From: Bacteroidota bacterium
GTDB taxonomy: Bacteria; Bacteroidota; Ignavibacteria; Palsa-1295
Length of the DNA stretch: 32,965 nt
Direction of reading: 5' to 3'
Assembly: GCA_021324685.1 (NCBI GenBank)
Contig: JAJPIQ010000033.1
Span: 1 to 32,965, forward strand
Position numbers and translations under genes: made by a program. This document shows positions 1 to 7,198 of this stretch, piece after piece (positions within the stretch are counted from its first letter, which is position 1; the number at the start of each line of letters is the position of its first letter). Under the pieces are notes generated by a model. It was not told the origin of the DNA, made no database searches, and saw only the letters and a program-made list of their open reading frames with translations.

Positions 1-1320
1 GCGTATTTCCGGGCTGGAACGTACCCCGCGGAAGGCGGGCACGAGGCATTTTCGGTCGAACCGCAGGAGCCGGCCGGGGCATCGCTCCGAGAGCGCGCAC
101 TCGGAATGGACGCGTACGATCTGGTTTCGGATGAACCATGGATGTCCCCGGTCCAATCGAGCATCTACCGCCGCGGCGCGACCTCCATGAACGTCGATGT
201 TCGCTATACGGCCAAACTGCTTGAAACCCCGGGGCTGTATTGCGGCCGCATTTGGGCATACTCCAAAGGTGCTTCCCATACAAGGTCGAACGCCCAGTTC
301 GAATTACTGAATTCGATCATTGTGCCGTATCGCTTTTCGGACGCGAGCGACTATCGAGTCACGGTGCCGGCCATCAAACTCAAACCCGGCAGTCTCGAGC
401 GGCAGTTTTTTGCGATCCCTCCGGGAACGCGGTCGGTGAAAGTCACGATCGCGACGAGCGATCGAAAAGGGGAGTGCTCGATGGAACTATTCGATAATGA
501 CGGGAAGCAATTTTCGCGGCTCGGTCTGCCGCCGGGTACGATGCAGCGCACGGCCTATTTTTACGGAGACCAGGTCACCCCGGGCGTGTGGGAGCTCGAT
601 CTTTCGCGGACGATGTCCTCCGAAGATGAGCGGGAGGCGACGTTCGATCTCACGGTCGAGGTACAGCCGCTCGACGTGAATGCTACGAACGCCGGCTTCG
701 ATCCGGAGGGGCGCCCGACCCTTCGTGCTACGATCGCCAATCCGACTCGGAACGATTATGAGGCGCAGCCGGAGGCCGTCGTCGCCGGATATGAACGTAC
801 GATCGATACACTCATCACCTCGGGCGATAGCTACGTGCTCCCGTTCTCTGCTCGGGAGAACGAGCGCGGAGTAATTTTCAATATTTCGATCGCGCCGCAG
901 GATTATGATCTTTTTACCGATGTAGCCTGCCAGGTGCTGAAATCCGACTCGGTTGCTGTTTTTAATTCTGCGTTCGATTACGCGAGTAAGGTTGCGGCCG
1001 TGATGTTCAAATCGGAGGACGCGCAGGATTCATCGGAAGACTCGACTACCGATTATCTGTTGTACATTCGCGGAGCACTGGCGCTTCCCGACCGCGACCA
1101 TCCCTGGCATCTTCATATCGTGGAGCTTCGATATCTACAGCATCAAACGTTTCTCTCGACGCCCCAGGACGAGCTTATCCTTCCGCCGTTCACATCGCAG
1201 ACGCTTGCATTCGGAGCGAACAAAAGAGCGAGTGCGCCCCCGGAAGGGTATCGATTGTTCGGGAATATGGACCTGAAAAAGAATCAACAGGATCTCGTGA
1301 GAATTCCGATCGTCTGGTAA
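1..1320 (+). CDS. Tripeptidyl-peptidase II-like subtilase, C-terminal part (5' end outside window)
   Basis: The reading frame is open from base 1, so the N-terminal part, including any catalytic triad, lies outside the window; the first ATG inside is at 106. The visible part resembles the region after the catalytic domain of tripeptidyl-peptidase II (family S8). A stretch ending TPGLYCGRIWAYSKG is followed by a strand-rich module with the TPPII-like pattern KPGSLERQFFAIPPGTRSVKV and then a second beta-rich domain. TPPII is a very large serine exopeptidase that removes tripeptides from N termini. The gene ends 3 bases before a convergent lipoprotein gene. The family call is from memory of the TPPII pattern and rests only on the non-catalytic part, so another large subtilase is possible. 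Confidence 0.55.
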   Translation, partial: AYFRAGTYPAEGGHEAFSVEPQEPAGASLRERALGMDAYDLVSDEPWMSPVQSSIYRRGATSMNVDVRYTAKLLETPGLYCGRIWAYSKGASHTRSNAQFELLNSIIVPYRFSDASDYRVTVPAIKLKPGSLERQFFAIPPGTRSVKVTIATSDRKGECSMELFDNDGKQFSRLGLPPGTMQRTAYFYGDQVTPGVWELDLSRTMSSEDEREATFDLTVEVQPLDVNATNAGFDPEGRPTLRATIANPTRNDYEAQPEAVVAGYERTIDTLITSGDSYVLPFSARENERGVIFNISIAPQDYDLFTDVACQVLKSDSVAVFNSAFDYASKVAAVMFKSEDAQDSSEDSTTDYLLYIRGALALPDRDHPWHLHIVELRYLQHQTFLSTPQDELILPPFTSQTLAFGANKRASAPPEGYRLFGNMDLKKNQQDLVRIPIVW

Positions 1321-1323
1321 CGA

Positions 1324-2247
1324 TCACTGGGAAAGTTTCAACGTTCCGGCAGGAGAGGTTGCACTCCACGCATTTTGAAGGGCGATCGTATCGTTCGCGT
1401 CAATGAACCTGCGCAATCGCGTCCAGAGTACGACAAAGGGAGAAGGCGCGGGCGGGTGGTCCGCAGCAGTAGAAAAATCAGGTTCAAGCGTTACTTCAAG
1501 TCGGGCCCCGGGATCATTGAGCGGTGCAAGATTGGATCCGCCTGGGAACGGGAATTCCCCTCCCATCGAACTCGCACTGTCCGGATTCAGGAACGACCCA
1601 TAAAAGAAACGGTGCTGAGGATAAAAATTCGAGTCGAGCACCCACAACCCATAGCTCCATCCCGGTGGCGGGATCGGAAAGTCGACCCCGGATGCAACAG
1701 GAACTCCGTTCTGGAACTGCATCAAATAAAATTCTGATTTCGCGCGGTTCGTATCGCTCGAACGTGTGGCGAATGTGACCACGGCTTCTGCGGACGCGTA
1801 ATTTCCGATCCCTCCGGGATTCGTTGTGCTTAACAAGGCGGAATCGTTATTCACCACAAAATTGCCAGTGATAATAACGCTCGTTGGCACTGGAACGGAA
1901 GTATCCGGCTCTATGGAAAGGCTAACCTCTTCGATAGAATCGGCCGCGTGCGGCAGGCTGATCGTTCCGGGAAATGCCAGGGAATCGCGCAGGACCATCC
2001 AGAACGTAAGCGGCCGCTTTACCAAAGCGGTATCGCCCGTCATACGAAACCAAAGGATGTAGGTCCCACTCGCCGGATCGAGAGCGCGAAGATGAAGAAC
2101 GTCGAGATAGAAATTGTAGCTCGTTCCGGTTAAATGCTGAGGGGGTGGCGTTACCGGCTGCGGCGGCGTGCTGGAGGAGCAGCCCACAGTGAACAAACCT
2201 ATCGCGAAGTATAGGGTCGGAATGCCGAGAGGGAATGACCTGACCAT
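1324..2247 (-). CDS. Hypothetical lipoprotein, 307 aa
   Basis: The N terminus is a lipoprotein signal: charged start, hydrophobic run, lipobox FTVGC with Cys23 as the lipidation site, then a Ser/Thr/Pro linker. The mature part is rich in beta-type sequence and has no motif I recognise. It starts 13 bases after the stop of the AtuA-domain gene on the same strand, so the two are probably one transcript. It converges with the subtilase gene with 3 bases between the stops, which leaves no room for a separate terminator. Envelope location is inferred from the lipobox; function is unknown. Confidence 0.8.
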   Translation of the reverse strand: MVRSFPLGIPTLYFAIGLFTVGCSSSTPPQPVTPPPQHLTGTSYNFYLDVLHLRALDPASGTYILWFRMTGDTALVKRPLTFWMVLRDSLAFPGTISLPHAADSIEEVSLSIEPDTSVPVPTSVIITGNFVVNNDSALLSTTNPGGIGNYASAEAVVTFATRSSDTNRAKSEFYLMQFQNGVPVASGVDFPIPPPGWSYGLWVLDSNFYPQHRFFYGSFLNPDSASSMGGEFPFPGGSNLAPLNDPGARLEVTLEPDFSTAADHPPAPSPFVVLWTRLRRFIDANDTIALQNAWSATSPAGTLKLSQ

Positions 2248-2260
2248 TGGAACGAGTATA

Positions 2261-2635
2261 TCAGCGACTTCGCATAGAAGTTTTCTTTTTCTTTGGAGGT
2301 GGATTAGGCCTCAGCAGCGAAGGGGGAACATCAATTGTCATACGCAGCAATGCGGCGGCAAGCGTTTTACCCTGGGCATCGTGCTTGAGGCTGACCGTTC
2401 CACCTCCACCGAGCGTATTATGAAGAAGAAAATTTAGTGCCCACAGGTTCGGAAGTTCGAACCGCTCGACCGGGCCGAAACAGATACCCTTGAAATGCTT
2501 TTTTACTTCGGCGCGGGTAACGCTTTTTCGGATGATCGGATAAAACCGTTCTTCGCGTGCAATAAGCCCAATGTTAGCCGCATCGCCTTTGTCGCCGCTA
2601 CGCGCATGGCAGATTTTGAGAAGCTGTACTTTCAT
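2261..2635 (-). CDS. AtuA C-terminal (ferredoxin-fold) domain protein
   Basis: This small protein of about 124 residues matches the C-terminal domain of the AtuA/DUF1446 family. It has the opening ARSGDKGDAANIG and, further on, ERFELPNLWALNFLLHNTLGGGGT, ending with QGKTLAAALLRM. In AtuA proteins this domain follows a large N-terminal domain and is linked to acyclic terpene or acyl-CoA catabolism; free-standing copies occur. The start chosen is the ATG at 2635, directly before the conserved domain; an upstream in-frame start at 2692 would add 19 residues that do not look conserved. The C terminus is a Pro/Lys-rich tail. It is upstream of the lipoprotein gene on the same strand. No partner enzyme of the pathway is in the window. 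Confidence 0.75.
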   Translation of the reverse strand: MKVQLLKICHARSGDKGDAANIGLIAREERFYPIIRKSVTRAEVKKHFKGICFGPVERFELPNLWALNFLLHNTLGGGGTVSLKHDAQGKTLAAALLRMTIDVPPSLLRPNPPPKKKKTSMRSR

Positions 2636-2732
2636 CGCATGATAAAACAGAGCTTTCACCGGAGCCGTGCCAGCCACACCGGGAGGCGTCAAAGCACAAT
2701 TTCGCCATTTTTTACGGGCCTATATCTGCTTG

Positions 2733-2852
2733 ATGGAAGTACCTAAAATTAATGCACGCATAGAGCTTTCGAACTCCGCTTTTATGAAAAAGAATCTTTC
2801 CTCTTTATTAGATGCAATGAACTGGCAAACCAACAGCCCGGAAGCGAAATAA
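2733..2852 (+). CDS. Possible 39-aa small ORF
   Basis: ATG at 2733 opens a 39-residue frame starting MEVPKINARIEL and ending NSPEAK. It sits in the A+T-rich stretch between the AtuA-domain gene and the XRE gene. A TATATCTG box, one base from the TAnnTTTG consensus, ends 4 bases before the ATG. No family is recognised and there is no clear ribosome-binding site. It may be chance; it is listed because it would be the only coding content of this gap. Confidence 0.2.
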   Translation: MEVPKINARIELSNSAFMKKNLSSLLDAMNWQTNSPEAK

Positions 2853-2863
2853 CGTTCCGAGAG

Positions 2864-2885
2864 TCCGCCAGTCCTAAATGGCGGA
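2864..2885. repeat. Palindrome copy 1, 3' of the XRE gene
   Basis: Perfect 7-bp arms TCCGCCA (2864-2870) and TGGCGGA (2879-2885) flank an 8-base centre; GAGT and AACTC outside them extend the stem with one bulge. The 19-mer 2865-2883 matches the reverse complement of 3166-3184 at 16 of 19 positions, so the two copies face each other across the XRE gene. No T-tract follows on either strand, so this is not a normal terminator. It is 21 bases after the XRE stop codon. Confidence 0.6.
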
Positions 2886-2905
2886 ACTCAACTCTTAAAC
2901 GTTAA

Positions 2906-3127
2906 TTATTTTTTGAAGGCATTCTCGATCAACAGAATGCTCGGTTGAATTCCTAAGGCATCCGCCAATTGACACAAGTTCGATAAGGTGAGGTTCATTT
3001 CGCCACGCTCTACAGCGCCAATATAAGTTCGCTTGAAACCGGATTTCAGGGCAAATTTTTCCTGGGAATACCCCTTGGACTCCCGTAAAAATCGGACATT
3101 CTTTCCTACAGTACGCTGCATATCCAT
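2906..3127 (-). CDS. XRE-family helix-turn-helix regulator, 73 aa
   Basis: This is a single-domain DNA-binding protein of the Cro/CI (XRE) type. The domain fills nearly the whole chain, from VGKNVRFLRESKGYSQEKFALKS through the recognition-helix region FKRTYIGAVERGE to LCQLADALGIQPSILL. The size fits controller proteins and small phage-type repressors. The start chosen is ATG 3127 (MDMQRTV); ATG 3121 is also possible, while an upstream start at 3187 would run through the palindromic site. The gene is divergent from the secreted-protein unit beginning at 3266, with palindrome 3166-3184 and a promoter box between them, the usual layout for an autoregulating repressor. No methylase or nuclease gene is adjacent, so a restriction-modification controller is not supported. 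Confidence 0.8.
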   Translation of the reverse strand: MDMQRTVGKNVRFLRESKGYSQEKFALKSGFKRTYIGAVERGEMNLTLSNLCQLADALGIQPSILLIENAFKK

Positions 3128-3165
3128 GCAGTAATAATGAAGATTAGGACAAAAGTCTGAATTTA

Positions 3166-3184
3166 CGCCATTTAAGGATGGCGG
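3166..3184. promoter_or_regulatory. Palindromic candidate operator (copy 2)
   Basis: Arms CGCCAT (3166-3171) and ATGGCG (3178-3183) are perfect inverted repeats around a 6-base centre. The site lies 12 bases upstream of the TATATTTG box, where bound protein would block RNA polymerase, and 39 bases from the XRE start codon. Binding by the neighbouring XRE protein is inferred from position and symmetry. A second, inverted copy lies at 2864-2885. Confidence 0.55.
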
Positions 3185-3195
3185 CAAAAATGTTG

Positions 3196-3203
3196 TATAT
3201 TTG
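3196..3203 (+). promoter_or_regulatory. Bacteroidota-type -7 box, TATATTTG
   Basis: TATATTTG is an exact match to TAnnTTTG, the Bacteroidota primary sigma -7 element. The upstream box is weak (TTTA around 3171-3174). Transcription would start near 3210 and run into the small secreted ORF at 3266 and the two genes after it. Confidence 0.5.
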
Positions 3204-3265
3204 TGTCGAGTGTCTCACCAAAGAGACTTTTATAACCTATGTGGGTTATTTAAAAGAAAGAAAAT

Positions 3266-3451
3266 ATGCTCAAAGTACGTCCTGTTCGTTGCATGGCTTT
3301 CTTCGCTGTGCCATTGTTTTCAGTAAGCGGTGCCCGAGGACAATCGACCCGTTCTTAGCAGAATAAAGTTTATACAGCCGGTGATATGGATGTATTCAAG
3401 AGCTTCCATAACGCACTTTCCTTTTTGTTTAACCAATCCATTCAGAGGTAA
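3266..3451 (+). pseudogene. Small secreted ORF interrupted by one in-frame TAG
   Basis: ATG 3266 opens a frame encoding a signal-peptide-like start (MLKVRPVRCMAFFAVPLFSV, then SGARGQ) that stops at TAG 3356-3358 after 30 codons. The same frame then stays open for another 30 protein-like codons (QNKVYTAGDMDVFKSFHNAL onward) and ends with tandem TAA TAA directly before the next ATG at 3455. That fit to the next gene suggests a once-continuous 61-codon gene. Purine-rich AAAGAAAGAAAA precedes the ATG. It could be a pseudogene, a sequencing error, a readthrough gene, or two unrelated short frames. No family is recognised. Confidence 0.4.
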
Positions 3452-3454
3452 TAA

Positions 3455-4477
3455 ATGAAACGCCCTAACCACATTCTTGCGAGCATGGCAATCTTATGTT
3501 TGCTCGGAACGGCTTCAACGATTGCAACTGCGCAGCCGACACCGTATTACGGAGCATTGCTGTATAGTATGCATCTTGATACATCCGTACCGCCGGTTTA
3601 TTCGGGACAACCGACCCAAGTCACCGAAGGCTATCTTTGGCTTGATGACGCGATGCGGCTATACCCAGAATATAAAATCGACAGCTTTATGAATACGCTG
3701 ACATGGAGCGATTCGATGAAAACCATTGCCAGTGTCTTCTACCAGGCGCAGGACGATAACCCTCTTTCTTTCTTTTTTTGGTCTGGGTCTGCAATGCACC
3801 CAAATCCTTACAAAGGAAATCCCGGGGAGGGAATAATGGCCTTCAGGCAGAGAGTCGCTCAAATTGTTGGCGATACCGGCAGAACGAGCGCGCTTTTGAC
3901 TGCCGATATTATTTCTGACGTGTATGTAAATGATACGCTCTGCGTCAAGGACCCAACAGCACATATTGCTTTCGATGCTGTTTTTGTAAACTCGACAATC
4001 CTCGACGAAATAAAAGGTAAAAAAGTTCCACTTTGTGTCGAAGAAGGCATGAGAACACACAGAGGGTCGAAAGTAAAACAGGTACAAAACTCCGGGGCGA
4101 TACCCTGGGCGACGTATCCAATTCCTGCGGACTCTGGCGGATGCCTGCAATTTGAATATTCGCCAGAATGGTTACGTGTTCATAGCGATTATGGTCTGCC
4201 ACTGAAAGATTCTAACGGTTGGTGGGTAAAGCCGGGTCATGAGTACATTGTTTTTCTTAATCTCAGCGGAATTGGAGCCGATAGCACCGCCGGATACTTT
4301 ACGGTTATACCCGGACCAGCAAATCCCCCTTTGGGTAGCAGTGGGTGTATGTATCCCGTTGTAAACGGTATTGTTCAAGACCCAAATGATGATTTTGGGT
4401 TAGGCCATGCAAATCTCCCCGTCGCACAATGGAAGGCGGCATTGAGGGCTCGAATTAGCAAAATCGTTAATCCATAA
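3455..4477 (+). CDS. Secreted protein of unknown function, 340 aa
   Basis: A clear Sec signal peptide (MKRPNH, hydrophobic core, cleavage near ATAQ-P) heads a mature protein with no domain I recognise. The mature part has four cysteines and short beta-like segments such as GHEYIVFLNL and AGYFTVIPG. It lacks a type IX sorting domain at its C terminus (ends RISKIVNP), so periplasm or outer surface by another route is more likely. AGAGG lies 7-11 bases before the ATG as a ribosome-binding site. Its stop codon overlaps the Shine-Dalgarno sequence of the metzincin gene 12 bases downstream, so the two are probably translated together and may act together. Base composition is more A+T-rich than the neighbouring housekeeping genes. 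Confidence 0.8.
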   Translation: MKRPNHILASMAILCLLGTASTIATAQPTPYYGALLYSMHLDTSVPPVYSGQPTQVTEGYLWLDDAMRLYPEYKIDSFMNTLTWSDSMKTIASVFYQAQDDNPLSFFFWSGSAMHPNPYKGNPGEGIMAFRQRVAQIVGDTGRTSALLTADIISDVYVNDTLCVKDPTAHIAFDAVFVNSTILDEIKGKKVPLCVEEGMRTHRGSKVKQVQNSGAIPWATYPIPADSGGCLQFEYSPEWLRVHSDYGLPLKDSNGWWVKPGHEYIVFLNLSGIGADSTAGYFTVIPGPANPPLGSSGCMYPVVNGIVQDPNDDFGLGHANLPVAQWKAALRARISKIVNP

Positions 4478-4481
4478 GGAG
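4475..4481 (+). promoter_or_regulatory. Ribosome-binding site overlapping upstream stop
   Basis: TAAGGAG combines the stop codon of the 340-aa gene with a strong Shine-Dalgarno core, 8 bases before ATG 4490. Such sites are uncommon in this window, and the overlap points to translational coupling of the two secreted proteins. Confidence 0.6.
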
Positions 4482-4489
4482 TACGTAAA

Positions 4490-6442
4490 ATGAAAACGCT
4501 TTATTTTATGATCTCCTTTTTAGTTCTCGCACAACTCGGAAGGGCGCAACAGCCATGTGATTCCTGTTGCCAGCAGAGCTTTCCCTACGAGTTCTGCAAT
4601 CCGACCGATGGAAGTATTTTTGTTAGTTGTTCCATAAATCCAAACAGCGATACTTTAAACGGGGCACCCGTAAAAGCATTTATTCCGAGCTGCGTAATCG
4701 TCGATCCTATGCCAGATTATGCGATCTGGCAGCCAACGGGACCTCCGCCGAAAGCCGGGAGCCTTCTTAGCAACGATGCTCTGAATAACGATCCCAATGA
4801 AGAAACGGGAGCGCAGGCACAGCAATCGAGCGACGAGACGTTGTTCGACCAGATTCCGAGCCAACCGCCCGTCGATCCGAGCACCGAACCGGGACTTTAC
4901 CCTGTCACAACGGATCCAGGTCCAATGCCTTCGTGCGGCGACAGCGCGCCGTATCCCGACCCGCAGGCTCCGGATCGTCAGGCAATTTGGGATCGATATG
5001 TCAATTCTCGTTACAGCGAGTATGGATTAAACTATATAGTTCCACCCTGGATTCATCCCTACGATTACCAATGGCAAAACGAGTGGGATGACGATGAAGA
5101 CGAGTATCAGGCTGCGCTCGATCAATTCGAATTAGATAGTACCAATTTCCTAAACGGCCTCGACCAGGAAAAGACCAATGAAAGCGGGATGGACGACAAT
5201 TCCAAAAATGCCGTCGTATGGTACTATAACACCGATGCCGGTTGGCTATGGGAGGAATACGATAATGAGCTAACCAAGTATGACACAGAAGTGGAAGCCG
5301 ATAGTGCTTACACCGCGTGCCTCGCAGCTCTTACGAACGATATTAGTCAATGGCGTCAGGACACTACGGATTATGCGAAATACTTAGGTGCCGAAGCCCA
5401 GTACCAGTCCGATTTAACGGCTTGGAATAACGCTGCTAATTCCTACACTCAGGTCTTCAATCAGGACCAGGCTCAGGCCGATGCCGATTCAGCCCTGAGC
5501 CAGTGGCTCGATCAATGCACACCTCCGATCAAGCCATGCGAGGGACCACGGTGCTGTATTCATGTAGTAATGGACAATTCTATTCGTGATTTTCAGAGCG
5601 ATCCAAGTGGTATTGATGCTGAAACGATGGGAAGTAGTCCAAGCACGTTCTTAACTTGTCATCCGAAGGAATGCGAAAGTAATAGCGTAATCGAGGTCAA
5701 CGTTACGCAACAGCGACTACAAAATGAACTTGAGCTCGGCATCTCTGTCGATCCAACTCAATACACATTGCATACGGTCAATCGGCTGGGGTTTTATACT
5801 GCACTCGATGAAGGACCGAATACCGTTGATGGTTACGATAACATCAGCTTCTTCCAGTTGATGGAGCACGAAATTGGGCACTATCTTGGCCTTCATCATC
5901 CTGACGAATCGGTTAAAAGTTCAAAATGCAATAATTGCTATACTGCGAATCCGTTTTGGGTTTCATCGGGAGGGCCGAATGGAACTGTTAATCCCGCAGG
6001 TTACCGGACCGTGATGGCTGAAAATAATAACATTGGAGTGCCGGGGGTGCCACCTCATTATCCGCTCGGTTTGACCAGCGAAGATCAATGTCAATTCCAA
6101 AAACTATACTGTAATTCGTGCGGAGGTGGAAGCGGCACACCGCCCTGCGCTTATGACGCTGGAATTTTCGTTCCTTCGCAAAGCGAGTTCGAAGCCGAAG
6201 TACATCCAAATCCCTCCACAGGGGCAACAGAGTTGGATTATTCAGTTCCTGAACGAACGTTCGTTCAAATCGCAATTTACGATATGCTCGGAAAACAAAT
6301 CTTGCAGGTGTATTCAGGCTATCGCAATGTTGGAGTGCAGGTCATATCCCTCGGCACTGAGAATCTTGCAAGCGGTAATTATGTCTGTCGAGTCCGCGAG
6401 GGCGATCGTGTCAGTTATATAAACCTGGTAATCCAGAAATAA
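4490..6442 (+). CDS. Secreted metzincin-type metalloprotease with type IX sorting domain
   Basis: This 650-residue protein has a signal peptide (MKTLYFMISFLVLAQLGRAQ) followed by a Cys-rich segment (CDSCCQQ and later cysteines). Next is a long region rich in Asp, Gln, Trp and Tyr (about residues 165-345). The zinc site HEIGHYLGLHH is at residues 460-470, matching HExxHxxGxxH with His460, His464 and His470 as ligands and Glu461 as the catalytic base; Met509 (TVMAEN) is a likely Met-turn. The last 79 residues (from HPNPSTG, residue 572) form a type A type IX sorting domain ending NLVIQK. It should therefore be exported by Sec, cross the outer membrane by the type IX system and be attached or released by PorU. 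The substrate is unknown. It is the last gene before the terminator at 6465. Confidence 0.88.
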   Translation: MKTLYFMISFLVLAQLGRAQQPCDSCCQQSFPYEFCNPTDGSIFVSCSINPNSDTLNGAPVKAFIPSCVIVDPMPDYAIWQPTGPPPKAGSLLSNDALNNDPNEETGAQAQQSSDETLFDQIPSQPPVDPSTEPGLYPVTTDPGPMPSCGDSAPYPDPQAPDRQAIWDRYVNSRYSEYGLNYIVPPWIHPYDYQWQNEWDDDEDEYQAALDQFELDSTNFLNGLDQEKTNESGMDDNSKNAVVWYYNTDAGWLWEEYDNELTKYDTEVEADSAYTACLAALTNDISQWRQDTTDYAKYLGAEAQYQSDLTAWNNAANSYTQVFNQDQAQADADSALSQWLDQCTPPIKPCEGPRCCIHVVMDNSIRDFQSDPSGIDAETMGSSPSTFLTCHPKECESNSVIEVNVTQQRLQNELELGISVDPTQYTLHTVNRLGFYTALDEGPNTVDGYDNISFFQLMEHEIGHYLGLHHPDESVKSSKCNNCYTANPFWVSSGGPNGTVNPAGYRTVMAENNNIGVPGVPPHYPLGLTSEDQCQFQKLYCNSCGGGSGTPPCAYDAGIFVPSQSEFEAEVHPNPSTGATELDYSVPERTFVQIAIYDMLGKQILQVYSGYRNVGVQVISLGTENLASGNYVCRVREGDRVSYINLVIQK

Positions 6443-6464
6443 ACCATAATTTCTCAGAGAACAT

Positions 6465-6493
6465 AGAGCCGGGATTAAACCGGCTCTTTTTAT
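6465..6493 (+). terminator. Intrinsic terminator of the metzincin unit
   Basis: Perfect 8-bp arms AGAGCCGG (6465-6472) and CCGGCTCT (6480-6487) around a 7-base loop are followed by a T-rich tract. It begins 23 bases after the metzincin stop and closes the transcription unit that starts near 3210. Confidence 0.9.
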
Positions 6494-6850
6494 TTCTTCT
6501 GATTATTTTTGAAGAATGAAGGAACTATTTTGACGTAAAATTTGTATTACATTTTCGGAAAATTTTTAAATCAGTTGTCCCAACAAATATTTTGTATCAA
6601 AATTCATGAAAATAGGATGCGAGTTCATGAAAACTCTTCCAACACACAAAATTTTTCCTTTCTTCGGGCAAGCTAAAGTCCGATCGAATATTACGAGCAG
6701 CTTCTGAAAGCCTTCACCTACTGCCTGCGGTCCGGGCTGAGTTGAGAGAAGTGGGTAGGGTTGGCTTTGTAGGATATTTCACGGTCTGTCAGAGAAGAGT
6801 GACTTTCTTCGATCATGGCGAACAACCCAAATTAAGTTCGATTACAACAT
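6494..6850. other. Non-coding gap after the terminator
   Basis: No convincing gene was found here; frames are short and broken, the longest notable one being about 26 codons from ATG 6628. A TATTTTTG box (6504-6511) matches the -7 consensus, but no transcript is evident after it. Two TTCATGAAAA direct repeats start at 6603 and 6624. The left half is strongly A+T-rich; toward 6700-6800 composition returns to that of the neighbouring genes, which might reflect decayed coding sequence. Confidence 0.5.
6603..6633. repeat. Pair of TTCATGAAAA direct repeats
   Basis: TTCATGAAAA occurs at 6603-6612 and 6624-6633, 21 bases apart, close to two helical turns. TTCATGAA is itself a palindrome. The spacing would suit a dimer-pair binding site, but no regulator or target is evident; in A+T-rich DNA it could be chance. 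Confidence 0.3.
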
Positions 6851-7192
6851 CTATTTTTTAATTGCCGTAATATTCGTCACTCGGTAATTCCCTTGGCCAA
6901 GGTCCTGGAGTGTAAAGTGCACGGAGTCGCCTACGGCAATCGTGCGAAGCGATGCAGGGTCCGCGACGGGATATTGCATTGTCATGGCGTCCATCACTCC
7001 CGGGACCGTATTATGCTCGATCGTCACGGTTTTACCGGTCGTATCGACCGCTCGAACCAAGCCTTTTCCGTCGCCCTGCTTCATGACGACAAGAGCAGTA
7101 TCGGCGCTGGGTTGCGCTGTTTCATTTTTCGAACAGGCCAACAGAAGGGTCGATGCAAAGAACAGACAGCAGAGAGATTTCCAGGTGGTCAT
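6851..7192 (-). CDS. CusF-like copper-binding lipoprotein
   Basis: The 113-residue protein has a lipobox LLLAC with Cys20, then a CusF/PF11604-type domain: GLVRAVDTTGKTVTIEH, VPGVMDAMTMQYPVADP and VGDSVHFTL. In E. coli CusF, a periplasmic Cu(I)/Ag(I) chaperone, metal is held by a His and two Met; the equivalents here are probably His60, Met70 and Met72. The tryptophan that caps the CusF metal site is not at the usual place (VMDAMTM). The protein is probably anchored in the outer membrane or facing the periplasm. It starts 6 bases after the stop of the barrel gene on the same strand, so the two are probably cotranscribed. No CusABC pump gene is in the window. Confidence 0.75.
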   Translation of the reverse strand: MTTWKSLCCLFFASTLLLACSKNETAQPSADTALVVMKQGDGKGLVRAVDTTGKTVTIEHNTVPGVMDAMTMQYPVADPASLRTIAVGDSVHFTLQDLGQGNYRVTNITAIKK

Positions 7193-7198
7193 TGGATG

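Noticed and set aside
2864-2885. Terminator of the XRE gene
   Set aside because: The hairpin lacks a T-tract on either strand and is better explained as the partner of the palindrome at 3166-3184.
2906-3127. Controller protein of a restriction-modification system
   Set aside because: The size fits, but no methylase or endonuclease gene is near.
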